Source: Chitinophagaceae bacterium (lineage in GTDB: Bacteria; Bacteroidota; Bacteroidia; Chitinophagales; Chitinophagaceae). Taken from it: a stretch of DNA of 64,000 bases. Below are positions 18,309-26,878 of the stretch, in pieces. The notes beneath the pieces are model-generated. The model searched no databases and was not told the origin of the DNA. It saw only the letters and a program-made list of their open reading frames with translations. The stretch covers positions 124,001-188,000 of the forward strand of contig JAMLHK010000010.1 of the NCBI GenBank assembly GCA_023957155.1, in the 5' to 3' direction. A program made the translations under genes and the position numbers. Numbering within the stretch: position 1 is the first letter of the stretch; each line of letters opens with the position of its first letter.

Positions 18309-19031
18309 ATGAAAACCGGATCACTGGCTGATGAGTTTTTTGAAACAAGGCCTGAGTTGTTAAATGATATTAAATCGTTTGAGAACCGCCACGGCTTGCG
18401 TCTATGGAGTGCGCTGAATACCGAAAAGGATCCCGTAAATTTTTTTTCCCGGTTGAATGAAATCAGATTTGGCTTATTCTTTGAAACAGTCTGTAGCCAC
18501 TTACGGCATAATTGTATAATTGAAAACAAAACACCGGATTGGTTGCTTATCATGAATGACCAGCAAATTCTATGTGAAGTACTCCGCTTAAATACGCCGG
18601 AAGATGAGTGCCGCAATACCATTGAAGAAAGCCGGCAACAACGTTATTTTCAGAAACAGAACCCTGGAGTCCCTATCATCACCCAAAGTCCGGTAAAAAC
18701 CATATCGTTGGAATATTTAAGCGGTGGGCAATCCAAAATGAAGGCTAAGGAAGAAAAGTACCGGCATGTCATAGAAAAGCACCAACTGCCTTTTATTATC
18801 TGTGTTGCACCAATGATAGAGACATTCCTTTCTGAATTGGATTTTGCTGATTTCCTGTTGGGTAACAGAGGCTTCTTTGCTACAGATGAAAATTTCGGAC
18901 AGAATGTGACAGGAGTTCTACTTCGTTCCTATTTCGGCCCGTTTTTTTACTACAACAACGACCAAGCAATATTTCAGTTGACAGCAAGAAACAGAGCCGC
19001 GTTGGGAGCTTTTGAATATCCGCGCCATTAA
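18309..19031 (+). CDS. Unknown protein with a possible PD-(D/E)xK-like nuclease core
   Basis: 240 residues, no signal peptide. In the middle (about residues 60-100) the order helix with Glu (NEIRFGLFFETVC), strand with TPDWLLIM, then QQILCEVLRLN resembles the core of PD-(D/E)xK nucleases, but the usual lysine after Glu is replaced by Leu-Arg, so activity is doubtful. The C-terminal half is predicted mixed alpha/beta and ends with an aromatic stretch (SYFGPFFYYNN). It follows dnaE2 by about 50 bp on the same strand and may be read through with it. I do not recognise the family; a role in DNA repair is only suggested by position. Confidence 0.6.
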   Translation: MKTGSLADEFFETRPELLNDIKSFENRHGLRLWSALNTEKDPVNFFSRLNEIRFGLFFETVCSHLRHNCIIENKTPDWLLIMNDQQILCEVLRLNTPEDECRNTIEESRQQRYFQKQNPGVPIITQSPVKTISLEYLSGGQSKMKAKEEKYRHVIEKHQLPFIICVAPMIETFLSELDFADFLLGNRGFFATDENFGQNVTGVLLRSYFGPFFYYNNDQAIFQLTARNRAALGAFEYPRH

Positions 19032-19032
19032 G

Positions 19033-19434
19033 TTACCGAAGAACCTTACCTGACCCAATTTGCTCAATAGAGAAAAAAGTATTTTCTAGTGGAATGCTAA
19101 ACCCCATCCACGGTTCTTTCCGGTCAAAGTCCAGGTTTTCAACAGTATTTACAAGGTGGCGTGCTTTGAATTCGAGAAATGCGCAATCCCGGTAGGTTTC
19201 TAATTGCATTTGCAGGCAGGATGCGAATTCATCTTCGAAAAGTTTTTTCCAGGACTTTTGGGCCGAGGCAGATATTTTCTTCTCATAAAATGCGCAATCA
19301 ATACTGTTGAAGATATGGTCTTTTGCCAAGTAAAGGCCAAGGTAGATGATGGTAAGTTTTTCTTTAAAACTGAAATTAGCAACATCTGTTTCTCTTTTTC
19401 GTGAAATGCGTTTCATGACGGTTTTAATTTGCAT
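19033..19434 (-). CDS. Hypothetical protein, 133 residues
   Basis: A soluble, mostly helical protein converging on the preceding gene with a single base between their stop codons. The N-terminus is basic (MQIKTVMKRISRKRETD), and the centre holds helices such as FKEKLTIIYLGLYLAKDHIF and SAQKSWKKLFEDEFASCLQMQLETYRD. The acidic and aromatic C-terminal part ends in a strand-rich segment. The closely packed convergent layout suggests that the two genes have travelled together. No motif gives a function. Confidence 0.5.
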   Translation of the reverse strand: MQIKTVMKRISRKRETDVANFSFKEKLTIIYLGLYLAKDHIFNSIDCAFYEKKISASAQKSWKKLFEDEFASCLQMQLETYRDCAFLEFKARHLVNTVENLDFDRKEPWMGFSIPLENTFFSIEQIGSGKVLR

Positions 19435-20145
19435 GTAAAGTTCCTTAATCTTTTACAGTAATTGTTTTACACACGCAATAAAAAGGTTTGCGATCAGGAG
19501 TATTTTGTTTGCAAAACGACGAAAGGTCAAATGATTTTACCGGACCTATTTTTTATTCAACTATTTATTTATTGTTATCGAATTAGAATTATCATCTTGC
19601 AGTCCGCATAAAGCGCAAGCTGAACAATCAATGTCCTAATCGAATCAACACGGAGGCTTTTTGTTGTTGCTTCCAATTTATTTAATGCCGTACATAATTA
19701 TTCCAAAAAATTCATCAATTTTGTTCACAGATCAAAGCCACCTAAAAGCCGCTCGATGACCAGTTTCTAAATAGAAAACCCCTATCTCCCCCGGTCTCAC
19801 AACCAATAGCACAAATTTTTGCTTGGAATAGAAAAACTCATTAATTTGAAGTGCTTTTAATACTCCATATTTACTAATTACGTGACTATTCAGCCCGTAT
19901 TCTGTATTTTAATGGCTTTACTTTCTTATCCTATCCCATTGTAGGAACGCTTTGACATAGGCATGGGACTGAGGAGGCGAAGTTTTGCCTGACTGATTAT
20001 CCGTTTTTAATCGACAATAAGCGGTTAAAACCGGCTCTTGAAAAGCGTATTGGCTCAATAACAATACAAAAAGTCGAACTATAACTAATTGAAAATCAAG
20101 ATTACTGTCATCAAGCCAATATCATAAATTTGAGTGTTGAACCAA
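19435..20145. other. Long non-coding stretch before the IS91-type element
   Basis: About 700 bp of AT-rich DNA with many stop codons in all frames and no recognisable RNA gene. It probably contains the left junction of the IS91-type element, whose exact end I cannot fix. Confidence 0.4.
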
Positions 20146-20164
20146 CATCGCCTGTAAGGCGATG
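20146..20164. repeat. Hairpin at the left side of the IS91-type element
   Basis: CATCGCC and GGCGATG, a perfect 7-bp stem with a TGTAA loop, about 55 bp before the recombinase leader. Hairpins near the termini are usual in HUH elements. Confidence 0.5.
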
Positions 20165-20257
20165 AGTTTTAAAGGTTGTACCTTATAGGATATTTATTCA
20201 TTTATAAAACTATAAGGTTATGGAAAAAAAACATTAAGTCCGCAAGCAGTTGCGGCA

Positions 20258-21121
20258 TTGGAGAAAACCGATCAGTATTTATCCATCGGTCACTACAGCC
20301 CCCTTACCATTCGTAATTATCTCAGTGAGCTCCGGTATGTTTTCGTTTATTATGCAGATGTAGATCCACTTGATTTTACAGAGGATATGATATTGCAATA
20401 CCTGCTATACCTGTCAAAAACCATCGGGTGCAGCCGCGTAAAATGCAAAATGGCTGCGCAAAGCATTTCTTTCTTTTTCCGGCATGTGCTTAAAAAAGCA
20501 TACGTTATACCTACGGTAATTTATCCCAGAACAAGCACCACTCTGCCCGCAGTAATGAACCCCGATGAAATAAAAACAGTTATTGACAGCGTACAAAATG
20601 TAAAACACCGCACCATTATTATACTGCTCTATAGTACAGGTATGCGCCTGGGAGAAATAGCACACTTACGTATTTGTGATATTGACAGCAAAAACATGCG
20701 CATTAAAGTGGTGCAGGGTAAGGGTGCTAAAGACCGGTATACTATTTTGTCTGAACAGGTATTGCAGGAACTCAGGGCATATTACCTCATTTACAAACCA
20801 CGGGAGTACCTGTTCAATGGGTATCGGCAGGGTAAGCCCATGGGCATGCGTAATATTCAACACCTCGTGCAAAAAGCCATAGCCCAGGTGGGGCTGGCTA
20901 ATAAACACTATACCGTGCATACCATCCGCCATAGTTTTGCCACTCATCTGGTTGATAACGGCGCTGACCTGCATACGGTAAAAGAACTGCTCGGTCATAG
21001 TAATATACAAACCACCATGCGATACCTGCACCTTACTACTGTCCGTACCAGCGGTATCACCAACCCTTACGACAGGTTACCGGGCAACTACAGGCAACCA
21101 CGGTCTTCTTCATTAAAATGA
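20258..21121 (+). CDS. Tyrosine recombinase of the IS91-type element (N-terminus possibly frameshifted)
   Basis: A XerC/D-like integrase. The N-terminal SAM-like domain (YSPLTIRNYLSELRYVF) is followed by a catalytic domain with Arg (YSTGMRLGEIAHL), Lys (GKGAKDRYT), the box HTIRHSFATHL, then LLGHSNIQTTMRYLHL with the nucleophile Tyr. The frame as written begins at TTG (20258). An ATG at 20220 with the leader MEKKTLSPQAVAALEK would join it only if one extra A were read in the run of eight A at 20224-20231. Either a base was lost or slippage on that run makes the full protein. It lacks the extra domain of integron integrases, so I do not call it IntI. Confidence 0.85.
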   Translation: MEKTDQYLSIGHYSPLTIRNYLSELRYVFVYYADVDPLDFTEDMILQYLLYLSKTIGCSRVKCKMAAQSISFFFRHVLKKAYVIPTVIYPRTSTTLPAVMNPDEIKTVIDSVQNVKHRTIIILLYSTGMRLGEIAHLRICDIDSKNMRIKVVQGKGAKDRYTILSEQVLQELRAYYLIYKPREYLFNGYRQGKPMGMRNIQHLVQKAIAQVGLANKHYTVHTIRHSFATHLVDNGADLHTVKELLGHSNIQTTMRYLHLTTVRTSGITNPYDRLPGNYRQPRSSSLK

Positions 21122-21127
21122 CAGACC

Positions 21128-22294
21128 ATGTTGCATTATACAATGCCCGGCGCAACAGTGCAGCAGGCGCTGATGAGCTATCATACTCCCCAGGCAGGTG
21201 ATAATATACATGTCCGGCACGTACTTGAGCGATTGAAACAATGCCGCACTGCCGCTTTGGGGTACCACATATACCAATGCGATAATCCGGAATGCAGGCA
21301 TATAAAATATCAGTACCATAGCTGCAGAGACAGGCATTGCCCTAACTGCGGCGCTATAAAAAAACAGGAATGGATAGAAGCACGCACCCAGGAGCTATTG
21401 CCTGTAAAATATTATCATGTAGTATTTACCCTGCCTCATGAGCTTAACAGCCTGGTGATGGGTAACCGGAAGCTTTTATACAAGCTGCTCTTTGATGCTT
21501 CGGCTCAAACGCTGCTCAGCTTTGCAAAAGACAAAAAGTATCTCGCCGCCCAACCCGGCATCATCAGTGTATTACATACATGGGGGCAGCAGCTTAGCTT
21601 TCATCCGCATATACACTGTATTGTAAGTGGTGGTGGTATTACCGATGAGCATTGCTGGAAGGATGCCTCAAAAAACATTTACCGTTTTTTGTTCCCGGTA
21701 AAGGCTTTAAGCATAGTATACAGGGCTAAGTTTTTACAGCGCTTGCAATTGCTGATCAGCAATGGTGAAGTAAAGCCGGCAGATACAGATACGCCCCAAC
21801 TCATAAAGCTTTTATACAGTAAAGATTGGGTAGTATATGCCAAAGCTCCTTTTGCAGGACCTCAGGCTGTAATTGAATACCTGGGAAGATATACCCATAA
21901 AGTGGCTATCAGCAATCACAGGATAACAGGTATTGACCACCAAAACAAAACAGTAAGCTTTACCTATAAAGACTATGCTGATAACGGTAAACAAAAACAA
22001 ATGACCCTCGATGCCGGAGAGTTTATCCGGCGTTTTGAGCAGCACATCCTGCCTGAAAGGTTTACCAAGATCAGATCCTACGGGTACCTGAGCAACAGGA
22101 AGCGGCGCCAGTGTATCAATGCCATACTAAAAACAATGAAGCTCCCACAGCACAGGGGGCTGGTAAAAATACCCCTGGAAATACGTATGAAAGAAATGTA
22201 TGGTATAGCTATACAGGAATGTCCCTGCTGTAAAAAGGAGACACTGCAATTATTGGCTGTCTACGTTCCGTGGAAGAAGGCAGATGATGGGTAA
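21128..22294 (+). CDS. IS91-family HUH transposase (Y2 rolling-circle type)
   Basis: 388 residues. The N-terminal zinc-binding region has paired cysteines (YQCDNPECRHIKY, then SCRDRHCPNCG). The HUH metal motif is HPHIHCIVSGGG at about residue 159, and the catalytic tyrosine region is in YLGRYTHKVAISNHRI near residue 250. These are the marks of IS91/ISCR transposases, which cut single strands and move by a rolling-circle-like process, sometimes carrying neighbouring DNA. The gene begins 6 bp after the recombinase stop and looks intact. A small cysteine-rich tail (IQECPCCKKETLQLL) is also present, as in relatives. Confidence 0.93.
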   Translation: MLHYTMPGATVQQALMSYHTPQAGDNIHVRHVLERLKQCRTAALGYHIYQCDNPECRHIKYQYHSCRDRHCPNCGAIKKQEWIEARTQELLPVKYYHVVFTLPHELNSLVMGNRKLLYKLLFDASAQTLLSFAKDKKYLAAQPGIISVLHTWGQQLSFHPHIHCIVSGGGITDEHCWKDASKNIYRFLFPVKALSIVYRAKFLQRLQLLISNGEVKPADTDTPQLIKLLYSKDWVVYAKAPFAGPQAVIEYLGRYTHKVAISNHRITGIDHQNKTVSFTYKDYADNGKQKQMTLDAGEFIRRFEQHILPERFTKIRSYGYLSNRKRRQCINAILKTMKLPQHRGLVKIPLEIRMKEMYGIAIQECPCCKKETLQLLAVYVPWKKADDG

Positions 22295-22574
22295 GAAAAA
22301 TAACGAACAGGAAAATTAAATATGGATCAAAACAAACGTTGCACGGCGATGTAACAGCACTATATTGCCTCAGCATCAAAAAACGTTCAGAAAAACAGTA
22401 ATAAAAACGTATTTTAGAGACGCCAGCCGGTAGCTGCTCCTCCGCTAAAGCAATACCAGGCGGTAAAGACTAAAAAACAAAACCAGACAACCACCACGAG
22501 AAAAGCTAAAGACCGATACTTTCTCCCTAATGGCAAACATTACGGCGATGTCGGCCAACTCAAAAGTATACCAC

Positions 22575-22608
22575 AAAGCCCCGTAACTTTCTTTAAGGAC
22601 GGGGCTTT
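22575..22608 (+). terminator. Hairpin at the right side of the IS91-type element
   Basis: AAAGCCCCG (22575-22583) pairs perfectly with CGGGGCTTT (22600-22608) around a 16-nt loop. It could terminate the transposase transcript or be part of the element's right end. Confidence 0.55.
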
Positions 22609-22691
22609 ATCAGGGGGCTTTGCGGATACTTTTCTGTGTGTTAGCGGGCATTGTAAAATGACATTCCGTAAAATGACAACATAGAAAAGAA

Positions 22692-23312
22692 ATGAAAGAA
22701 AGGATTATCGTTTTCGGTGGGACAGGTAACGTTGGACAAGTAATTATTAAAAAGTTGGTCAACAACAATCATTCAGTTGTTGTTCTGACGCGACAGGAAA
22801 AACCATCAACTGATAGCTTGAAATTTGTTATAGGTAACGTTCTTGACGAAAAATTAGTTGAGAAAATAATTAAACCTTCCGACAAGGTGATTATTACACT
22901 TGGGTTCAACAACTCAAGTCCAGACACAATGTCTAAAGGGACAGCAAACATTATTTCGGCAATGGAAAAAAATGGAGCAAAACGACTCATTTGTTTAAGT
23001 GCACAAGGAGCAGGGGATAGTTGGGATTATATGCCAGAAGATTTTAAAAAAATGGTTTCGGACGACGAAATTTTGGCGGCATCATTCAAAGACCACAGTA
23101 TTCAGGAAGATTTTGTAAGACACTCAAACCTTGACTGGACAATTGTTAGACCGACAGAGATTATTCCAGGTGAAGAAGGCAGCACTTTTACTATAAACCG
23201 ACCAACAGACAAATCAAAATTTAAAATTAGCAATTCAGACGTTGCACAGTTTATTGTAACTGAACTAACAGACGACAAGTTTATTAGACAGGTTGTAATG
23301 ATAACAGACTAA
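22692..23312 (+). CDS. NAD(P)-binding atypical SDR / NmrA-like protein (cassette 1)
   Basis: 206 residues with a Rossmann fold: IIVFGGTGNVGQVIIKKLV is the GxxGxxG nucleotide-binding motif, VVVLTRQ the second strand, and VIITLGFNN and RLICLSAQGAG follow the order of SDR 'a5' (NmrA/HSCARG-like) proteins. Such proteins are short NAD(P)-dependent reductases or redox sensors with weak or lost catalysis; the usual YxxxK pair is not seen. It is the only gene of the first cassette, starting about 50 bp after the cassette boundary at 22640 and ending 11 bp before its attC-like site. The substrate cannot be named. Confidence 0.85.
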   Translation: MKERIIVFGGTGNVGQVIIKKLVNNNHSVVVLTRQEKPSTDSLKFVIGNVLDEKLVEKIIKPSDKVIITLGFNNSSPDTMSKGTANIISAMEKNGAKRLICLSAQGAGDSWDYMPEDFKKMVSDDEILAASFKDHSIQEDFVRHSNLDWTIVRPTEIIPGEEGSTFTINRPTDKSKFKISNSDVAQFIVTELTDDKFIRQVVMITD

Positions 23313-23322
23313 AACAACGACC

Positions 23323-23516
23323 CGCTAACATTAGGCTTGGCAATAGGCTGGCTGAAGGAATAAAAATCGGCTGTAGTTCGCTATCAGCTTAGGTTCCAGC
23401 AGACGAACAAATATCGGCTTTTTGTATTTACCTTCGGCTTTAGTTTTTCAATCGGCTGACGTTCGCGCGGAAGGAACATTGAATGCCAGCCCATCGCCAA
23501 GCCTTAAACGTTGGCT
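23323..23516 (+). repeat. attC-like site 1 (about 194 bp)
   Basis: Left arm CGCTAAC...GGCTTGGC (from 23323) pairs with right arm GCCAAGCC (23496-23503)...GTTGGCT (23510-23516), with unpaired bases between the boxes as in attC. The R'' box complements the start of cassette 1 (GTTAGCGGG at 22640) over nine bases, better than the adjacent R' box. Confidence 0.75.
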
Positions 23517-23550
23517 ACAAACGATTCAACCGATTCAATAAACTCTCGAT

Positions 23551-24285
23551 ATGAAGAAAATCATATTAATCGTCTTTTTAGTGTTTACGGCTTTTTATTT
23601 ACGCTCACAAACATTCCCTATTACAGCAGATATATTACGACAGACATATATTATTCAAACTGATACACTTCAAGGTACGTGTTTTTTGGTGGAAATGAAT
23701 ACTCAAGAGTATATATTAACTGCTAAACATTTATTCAGCTCAAAACTTCATAATGGCGACTCAACAAGGATAATAATTTATCAAGAAAATAGACCGAGGA
23801 GTTTGGCTGTTCAATATTATGTTCATGCAGACAGCGCCATAGACATAGCGGTTTTAAAATTAAAAGAGTCTATAAAAGTAATAACGCCATTTGATATAGA
23901 AGAAGAGGTTACATTGGGTCAAGATATCTATTTCTTAGGCTTCCCAAGCTTTAATAATATTCAGTTCGCAACTTCCGGGACGATAGGAGTATTACCTCTA
24001 GTCAAAAAAGGAATAATATCAGGTTGGACAACTTCTGGTTCAAATACGCTCTTTTTTCTTGACGGTCATAATAACCCCGGATTCTCTGGCGGACCTGTAG
24101 TATGCATTAGTGGTAGGACTAAAAGACCGATAATTTTTGGAGTTATTTCAGGATATTACTATGAGAACAAACCTGTAAAGAATAATAATGGACAAGATGA
24201 GCTAACACATATTCAAGAAAATTCCGGAATTATAAAATGTTATTCAACCAGAATTGTAAAACAAATTATATTGTCCAATAAATAG
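23551..24285 (+). CDS. Secreted trypsin-like serine protease (cassette 2)
   Basis: 244 residues with a signal peptide (MKKIILIVFLVFTAFYLRSQ). The chymotrypsin-fold triad is visible: His in LTAKHLF (about residue 60), Asp in IDIAVLKL (about residue 99) and Ser in NPGFSGGPV (about residue 182). There is no PDZ domain, so it is a simple V8/trypsin-like peptidase rather than DegP. It would act in the periplasm or outside the cell. Carried as a cassette, it may serve in competition or stress. Its attC-like site starts 6 bp after the stop. Confidence 0.85.
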   Translation: MKKIILIVFLVFTAFYLRSQTFPITADILRQTYIIQTDTLQGTCFLVEMNTQEYILTAKHLFSSKLHNGDSTRIIIYQENRPRSLAVQYYVHADSAIDIAVLKLKESIKVITPFDIEEEVTLGQDIYFLGFPSFNNIQFATSGTIGVLPLVKKGIISGWTTSGSNTLFFLDGHNNPGFSGGPVVCISGRTKRPIIFGVISGYYYENKPVKNNNGQDELTHIQENSGIIKCYSTRIVKQIILSNK

Positions 24286-24290
24286 GTCTG

Positions 24291-24490
24291 CAGCCAACAA
24301 ATCGGCTTGGCAATATGGCGGCGCGACGAACATATACTCGGCTTTTTGTTCGCTGCTCGGCTTCAGTCCCGGCTAATGGATAACGCCGGGCAATAGAATA
24401 AAAAATGAACTTTTAATTATAAATTTGGCTCCGGTTACGAGCAGACGAATCACGGACTTCCACCACATCGACAAGCCATACCGTTGGCTG
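24291..24490 (+). repeat. attC-like site 2 (about 200 bp)
   Basis: AGCCAAC...CGGCTTGGC (24292-24311) pairs with ACAAGCC (24471-24477)...GTTGGCT (24483-24489). The loop contains GGTTACGAGCAGACG (24433-24447), which recurs in site 3. Confidence 0.8.
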
Positions 24491-24516
24491 CTATGGTATT
24501 TTGACACAACCCACTT

Positions 24517-25215
24517 ATGAAGTTTAAGAGATTTTTTTTCAACTTTTTCAATAACTGGACAAGACCTATTATTTTCCTTGTCATTAGCTTTGTTCTTTTT
24601 TTATCGGTTAGCTTTTTAGTTGACTGTGTTGAATTAGAGAGCATTATCTTTTATATTTTACTTATTTCAGTTCTTACAATTTTAATTTCTGTTGTTGTTC
24701 AACTTACAAAAGGACAATTTCTAACATTATTTTTGACATTATGCGTTTTAGGAGTTACGGCAGTAGCTTTTCTATATGCTTCTTTTGCTTTATTTTGGAA
24801 AATACAATCAATGCCCGATAGATACGCAGACGAACTTAAAATTCCTAGCAATATCCAAGTTTATTTGCCATCGGACACTACATTCTCAATTGCTGATGTA
24901 ACACCAAATTTTCAGCTTTATAATTCATTTCAACCTGGACTTTACTATTATTCGTTATGGACAAGGAAAATTGAAAAGGGCTATTGCTACTTGAAGGCTT
25001 TTGAAGTAACACAAAATGACCGCTTATCTGGAGACAGATTAAAAGAACAAAGCAAAATAGAAGTTTTCAATTTAAGCGACACAATAAGAGTATTTGAGAT
25101 GGGTAAAGATAGTTACACTTCTCATAGACCTTTCTTCACGATTTATGAAGGAGATTGGGGCAAACCTTACGCTGCAAGATTTGAAGTTTGGTTTGTTCCT
25201 GCAAACGGTGAATAA
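24517..25215 (+). CDS. Membrane protein with extracytoplasmic domain (cassette 3)
   Basis: 232 residues. Three hydrophobic helices occupy about residues 17-105 (PIIFLVISFVLFLSVSFLV, IIFYILLISVLTILISVVV, FLTLFLTLCVLGVTAVAF). A soluble C-terminal half of about 120 residues follows, rich in aromatic residues (FQPGLYYYSLWTRK, GYCYLKAFEV). The N-terminus is short and basic (MKFKRFFFNFFNNW), so the N-terminus should be cytoplasmic. I do not recognise a family. The gene is alone in its cassette, about 60 bp before its attC-like site, and is AT-rich like the other cassettes. Small membrane proteins of this kind are common in integron arrays and mostly lack known roles. Confidence 0.7.
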   Translation: MKFKRFFFNFFNNWTRPIIFLVISFVLFLSVSFLVDCVELESIIFYILLISVLTILISVVVQLTKGQFLTLFLTLCVLGVTAVAFLYASFALFWKIQSMPDRYADELKIPSNIQVYLPSDTTFSIADVTPNFQLYNSFQPGLYYYSLWTRKIEKGYCYLKAFEVTQNDRLSGDRLKEQSKIEVFNLSDTIRVFEMGKDSYTSHRPFFTIYEGDWGKPYAARFEVWFVPANGE

Positions 25216-25275
25216 GAAAGAGAATTGACTCAAAAAAATTTCAAAATTGAAGGATGGATGAGGTGACGACCACAT

Positions 25276-25476
25276 CAGCCAACAGGCGGCTTGGCTATAT
25301 GGCGGCGTGACGAATATATGCCCGGCTTTTTGTTTGTACTATCAACTTCAGTTTCGGCTGGACGAACATCTATCGGCTTTTGTACCTATCTTCAACAAAA
25401 AATTATTAATCAGCAGCGGTTACGAGCAGACGGAATACTATTTCCACGCCTGCACAAAGCCGCAGGACGTTAGCTG
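25276..25476 (+). repeat. attC-like site 3 (about 200 bp)
   Basis: AGCCAAC...CGGCTTGGC (25277-25295) pairs with ACAAAGCCG...GTTAGCT (to 25475). The right-hand GTTAGC belongs to cassette 4 and complements that cassette's own box (GGCTAAC at 26607). Confidence 0.8.
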
Positions 25477-25516
25477 CAACCCGTTTTACAGTTCAAAATA
25501 ATCATAAACAATATTA

Positions 25517-26581
25517 ATGAGACAAGTTTTTATCAGCCATTCTTCTAAAGATGAGCCTATAGTTAAAGCATTCATTGACGACATTTTAGTTGGTTCGCTT
25601 GCAGTAAAAGTTTCGGATATTTTTTGTACAACTACAGACGGAACTAAAATAGTTTCAGGAGACGATTGGAGAAATTCAATTCAAGAACATTTAGCAAATG
25701 CTAAAATAACTTTCTTAATTATCACGTCATTTTATAAAGAAAGTGAAGTTTGTTTGAATGAAATGGGAGCAGCTTGGGTTACATCAGCCAAAGTTATCCC
25801 CCTTATTGTAGAACCTATTAAATACAGCACAGTTGGTATTATTCAGCAACCAAAACAAGTTGAAAAGCTTTTGGACGAGAAAGCTCTTGATAGAGTAAAA
25901 GATTTAGTACAAGAAACACTTGATATACCTGCAAAAGAAATTAAAAGCGACAGGTGGACAAGTAAAAAGTATGAATTCATAATTAAGGTTGAACAACATA
26001 TTGAAAGAAACCCTTTTATTCTTCCATTGAGTAGAGAGGAATTTGACAGCCTCATTAAAGACAAAAAGAAATTAGAAATAACGCTTCGTACTTTGATAAG
26101 TGATAAGCAGGAACTGGAAAAGATGAATGAAGAATTGAAAGCAACAAAGGATAAAAAAGCTGTAAAGGAAATTGAAAAGAAATTCGGTAAAACAAATGAC
26201 TTGGAAGAATTTGAGGCTTTATGTAAAGAAGTAGAAAAAAATCTTACAAGATTTGACGGCATTATTATTGGTGTGATTTATAAAACTTTTACACAAAAAG
26301 ATGTAATTGTTAGAGGCAATGGTTGGGAGCGACAATTAGAAAATGCTGTTTCACGAGATTACATTTACGACAATGACGAAGAATATGTTGCAGACTGGGA
26401 AACAACTAAGGAAATGCGTACTGCTTACGCTTCGTTGAATGAAGTTGAAAGGTTTATCAATGCAAATGAAACCAACTCTTCATTTTATGAAAGCTACGAC
26501 GAAGAATATGAAGCACCATTGAAAATGTCAAACTTGGATTTTTGGGAAGAAGCTTTTAATGTCAATGTTTATTTGGAGTAG
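25517..26581 (+). CDS. TIR-domain protein, probable NAD-consuming immune effector (cassette 4)
   Basis: 354 residues. The first 145 or so form a TIR domain: VFISHSSKDEPIVKAF at the start, GDDWRNSIQEHLANAKITFLIIT, then SEVCLNEMGAAWV, whose CxxE holds the likely catalytic glutamate of TIR NADases. A charged coiled coil (about residues 185-240; KKLEITLRTLISDKQELEKMNEEL) and an acidic C-terminal domain follow, with no family I recognise. Bacterial TIR proteins deplete NAD+ or make cyclic ADP-ribose signals in antiphage defence (Thoeris, CBASS, Pycsar or standalone). No sensor partner is adjacent, so the C-terminal half may be the sensor. Standalone defence on a cassette is plausible. Confidence 0.85.
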   Translation: MRQVFISHSSKDEPIVKAFIDDILVGSLAVKVSDIFCTTTDGTKIVSGDDWRNSIQEHLANAKITFLIITSFYKESEVCLNEMGAAWVTSAKVIPLIVEPIKYSTVGIIQQPKQVEKLLDEKALDRVKDLVQETLDIPAKEIKSDRWTSKKYEFIIKVEQHIERNPFILPLSREEFDSLIKDKKKLEITLRTLISDKQELEKMNEELKATKDKKAVKEIEKKFGKTNDLEEFEALCKEVEKNLTRFDGIIIGVIYKTFTQKDVIVRGNGWERQLENAVSRDYIYDNDEEYVADWETTKEMRTAYASLNEVERFINANETNSSFYESYDEEYEAPLKMSNLDFWEEAFNVNVYLE

Positions 26582-26604
26582 AGAAGCCCCAACAAAAAGG
26601 GTAT

Positions 26605-26801
26605 GCGGCTAACAATGGGTTTTATGCAAGTTGGGCTGACGAATATATCATCAGCTAATTGCAAATCCCGGCTTCAGTTCGGGCAGACGAATATCTATCA
26701 ACTTTAGTACTTAACTTCATCAATATATTTTCAATCGGCAGCGGTTATCAGCGGACGGAATACTAATTCCCAACCTGCATAAAGCCCTGTCCGTTACAGA
26801 C
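26605..26801 (+). repeat. attC-like site 4 (about 197 bp)
   Basis: GGCTAAC (26607-26613)...TTTTATGCAAG pairs with CCTGCATAAA...GTTACAG (26793-26799). The two outer boxes do not match each other because GTTACAG belongs to cassette 5. This is the clearest trace of separate cassettes joined by recombination. Confidence 0.8.
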
Positions 26802-26878
26802 AATGCAAACAGACGATACACTACCAAAGACATTTTGGTTTTTAACTCATTGACAAAAATATTGCGACATATAGACAA

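Larger units (their letters stand above)
20146..22608 (+). mobile_element. IS91-type element with a tyrosine recombinase accessory gene
   Basis: Two genes in the same direction six bases apart: a XerC-like tyrosine recombinase and an IS91-family HUH transposase. This pair is a common Bacteroidota element. The limits given run from the left hairpin to the right hairpin and are approximate, because IS91-type elements make no target duplication and lack long terminal repeats. Its right side is directly followed by the first cassette of the attC array. Confidence 0.75.

Noticed and set aside
20258-21121. Tyrosine recombinase as the integrase (IntI) of the cassette array
   Set aside because: It lies upstream of the cassettes in the same direction, but lacks the extra domain of IntI and pairs with an IS91 transposase, a standard element of its own. 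No attI is seen.
23323-26801. Direct-repeat CRISPR array
   Set aside because: Units are about 200 bp apart from gene to gene, not short repeats with spacers; no cas genes are present.
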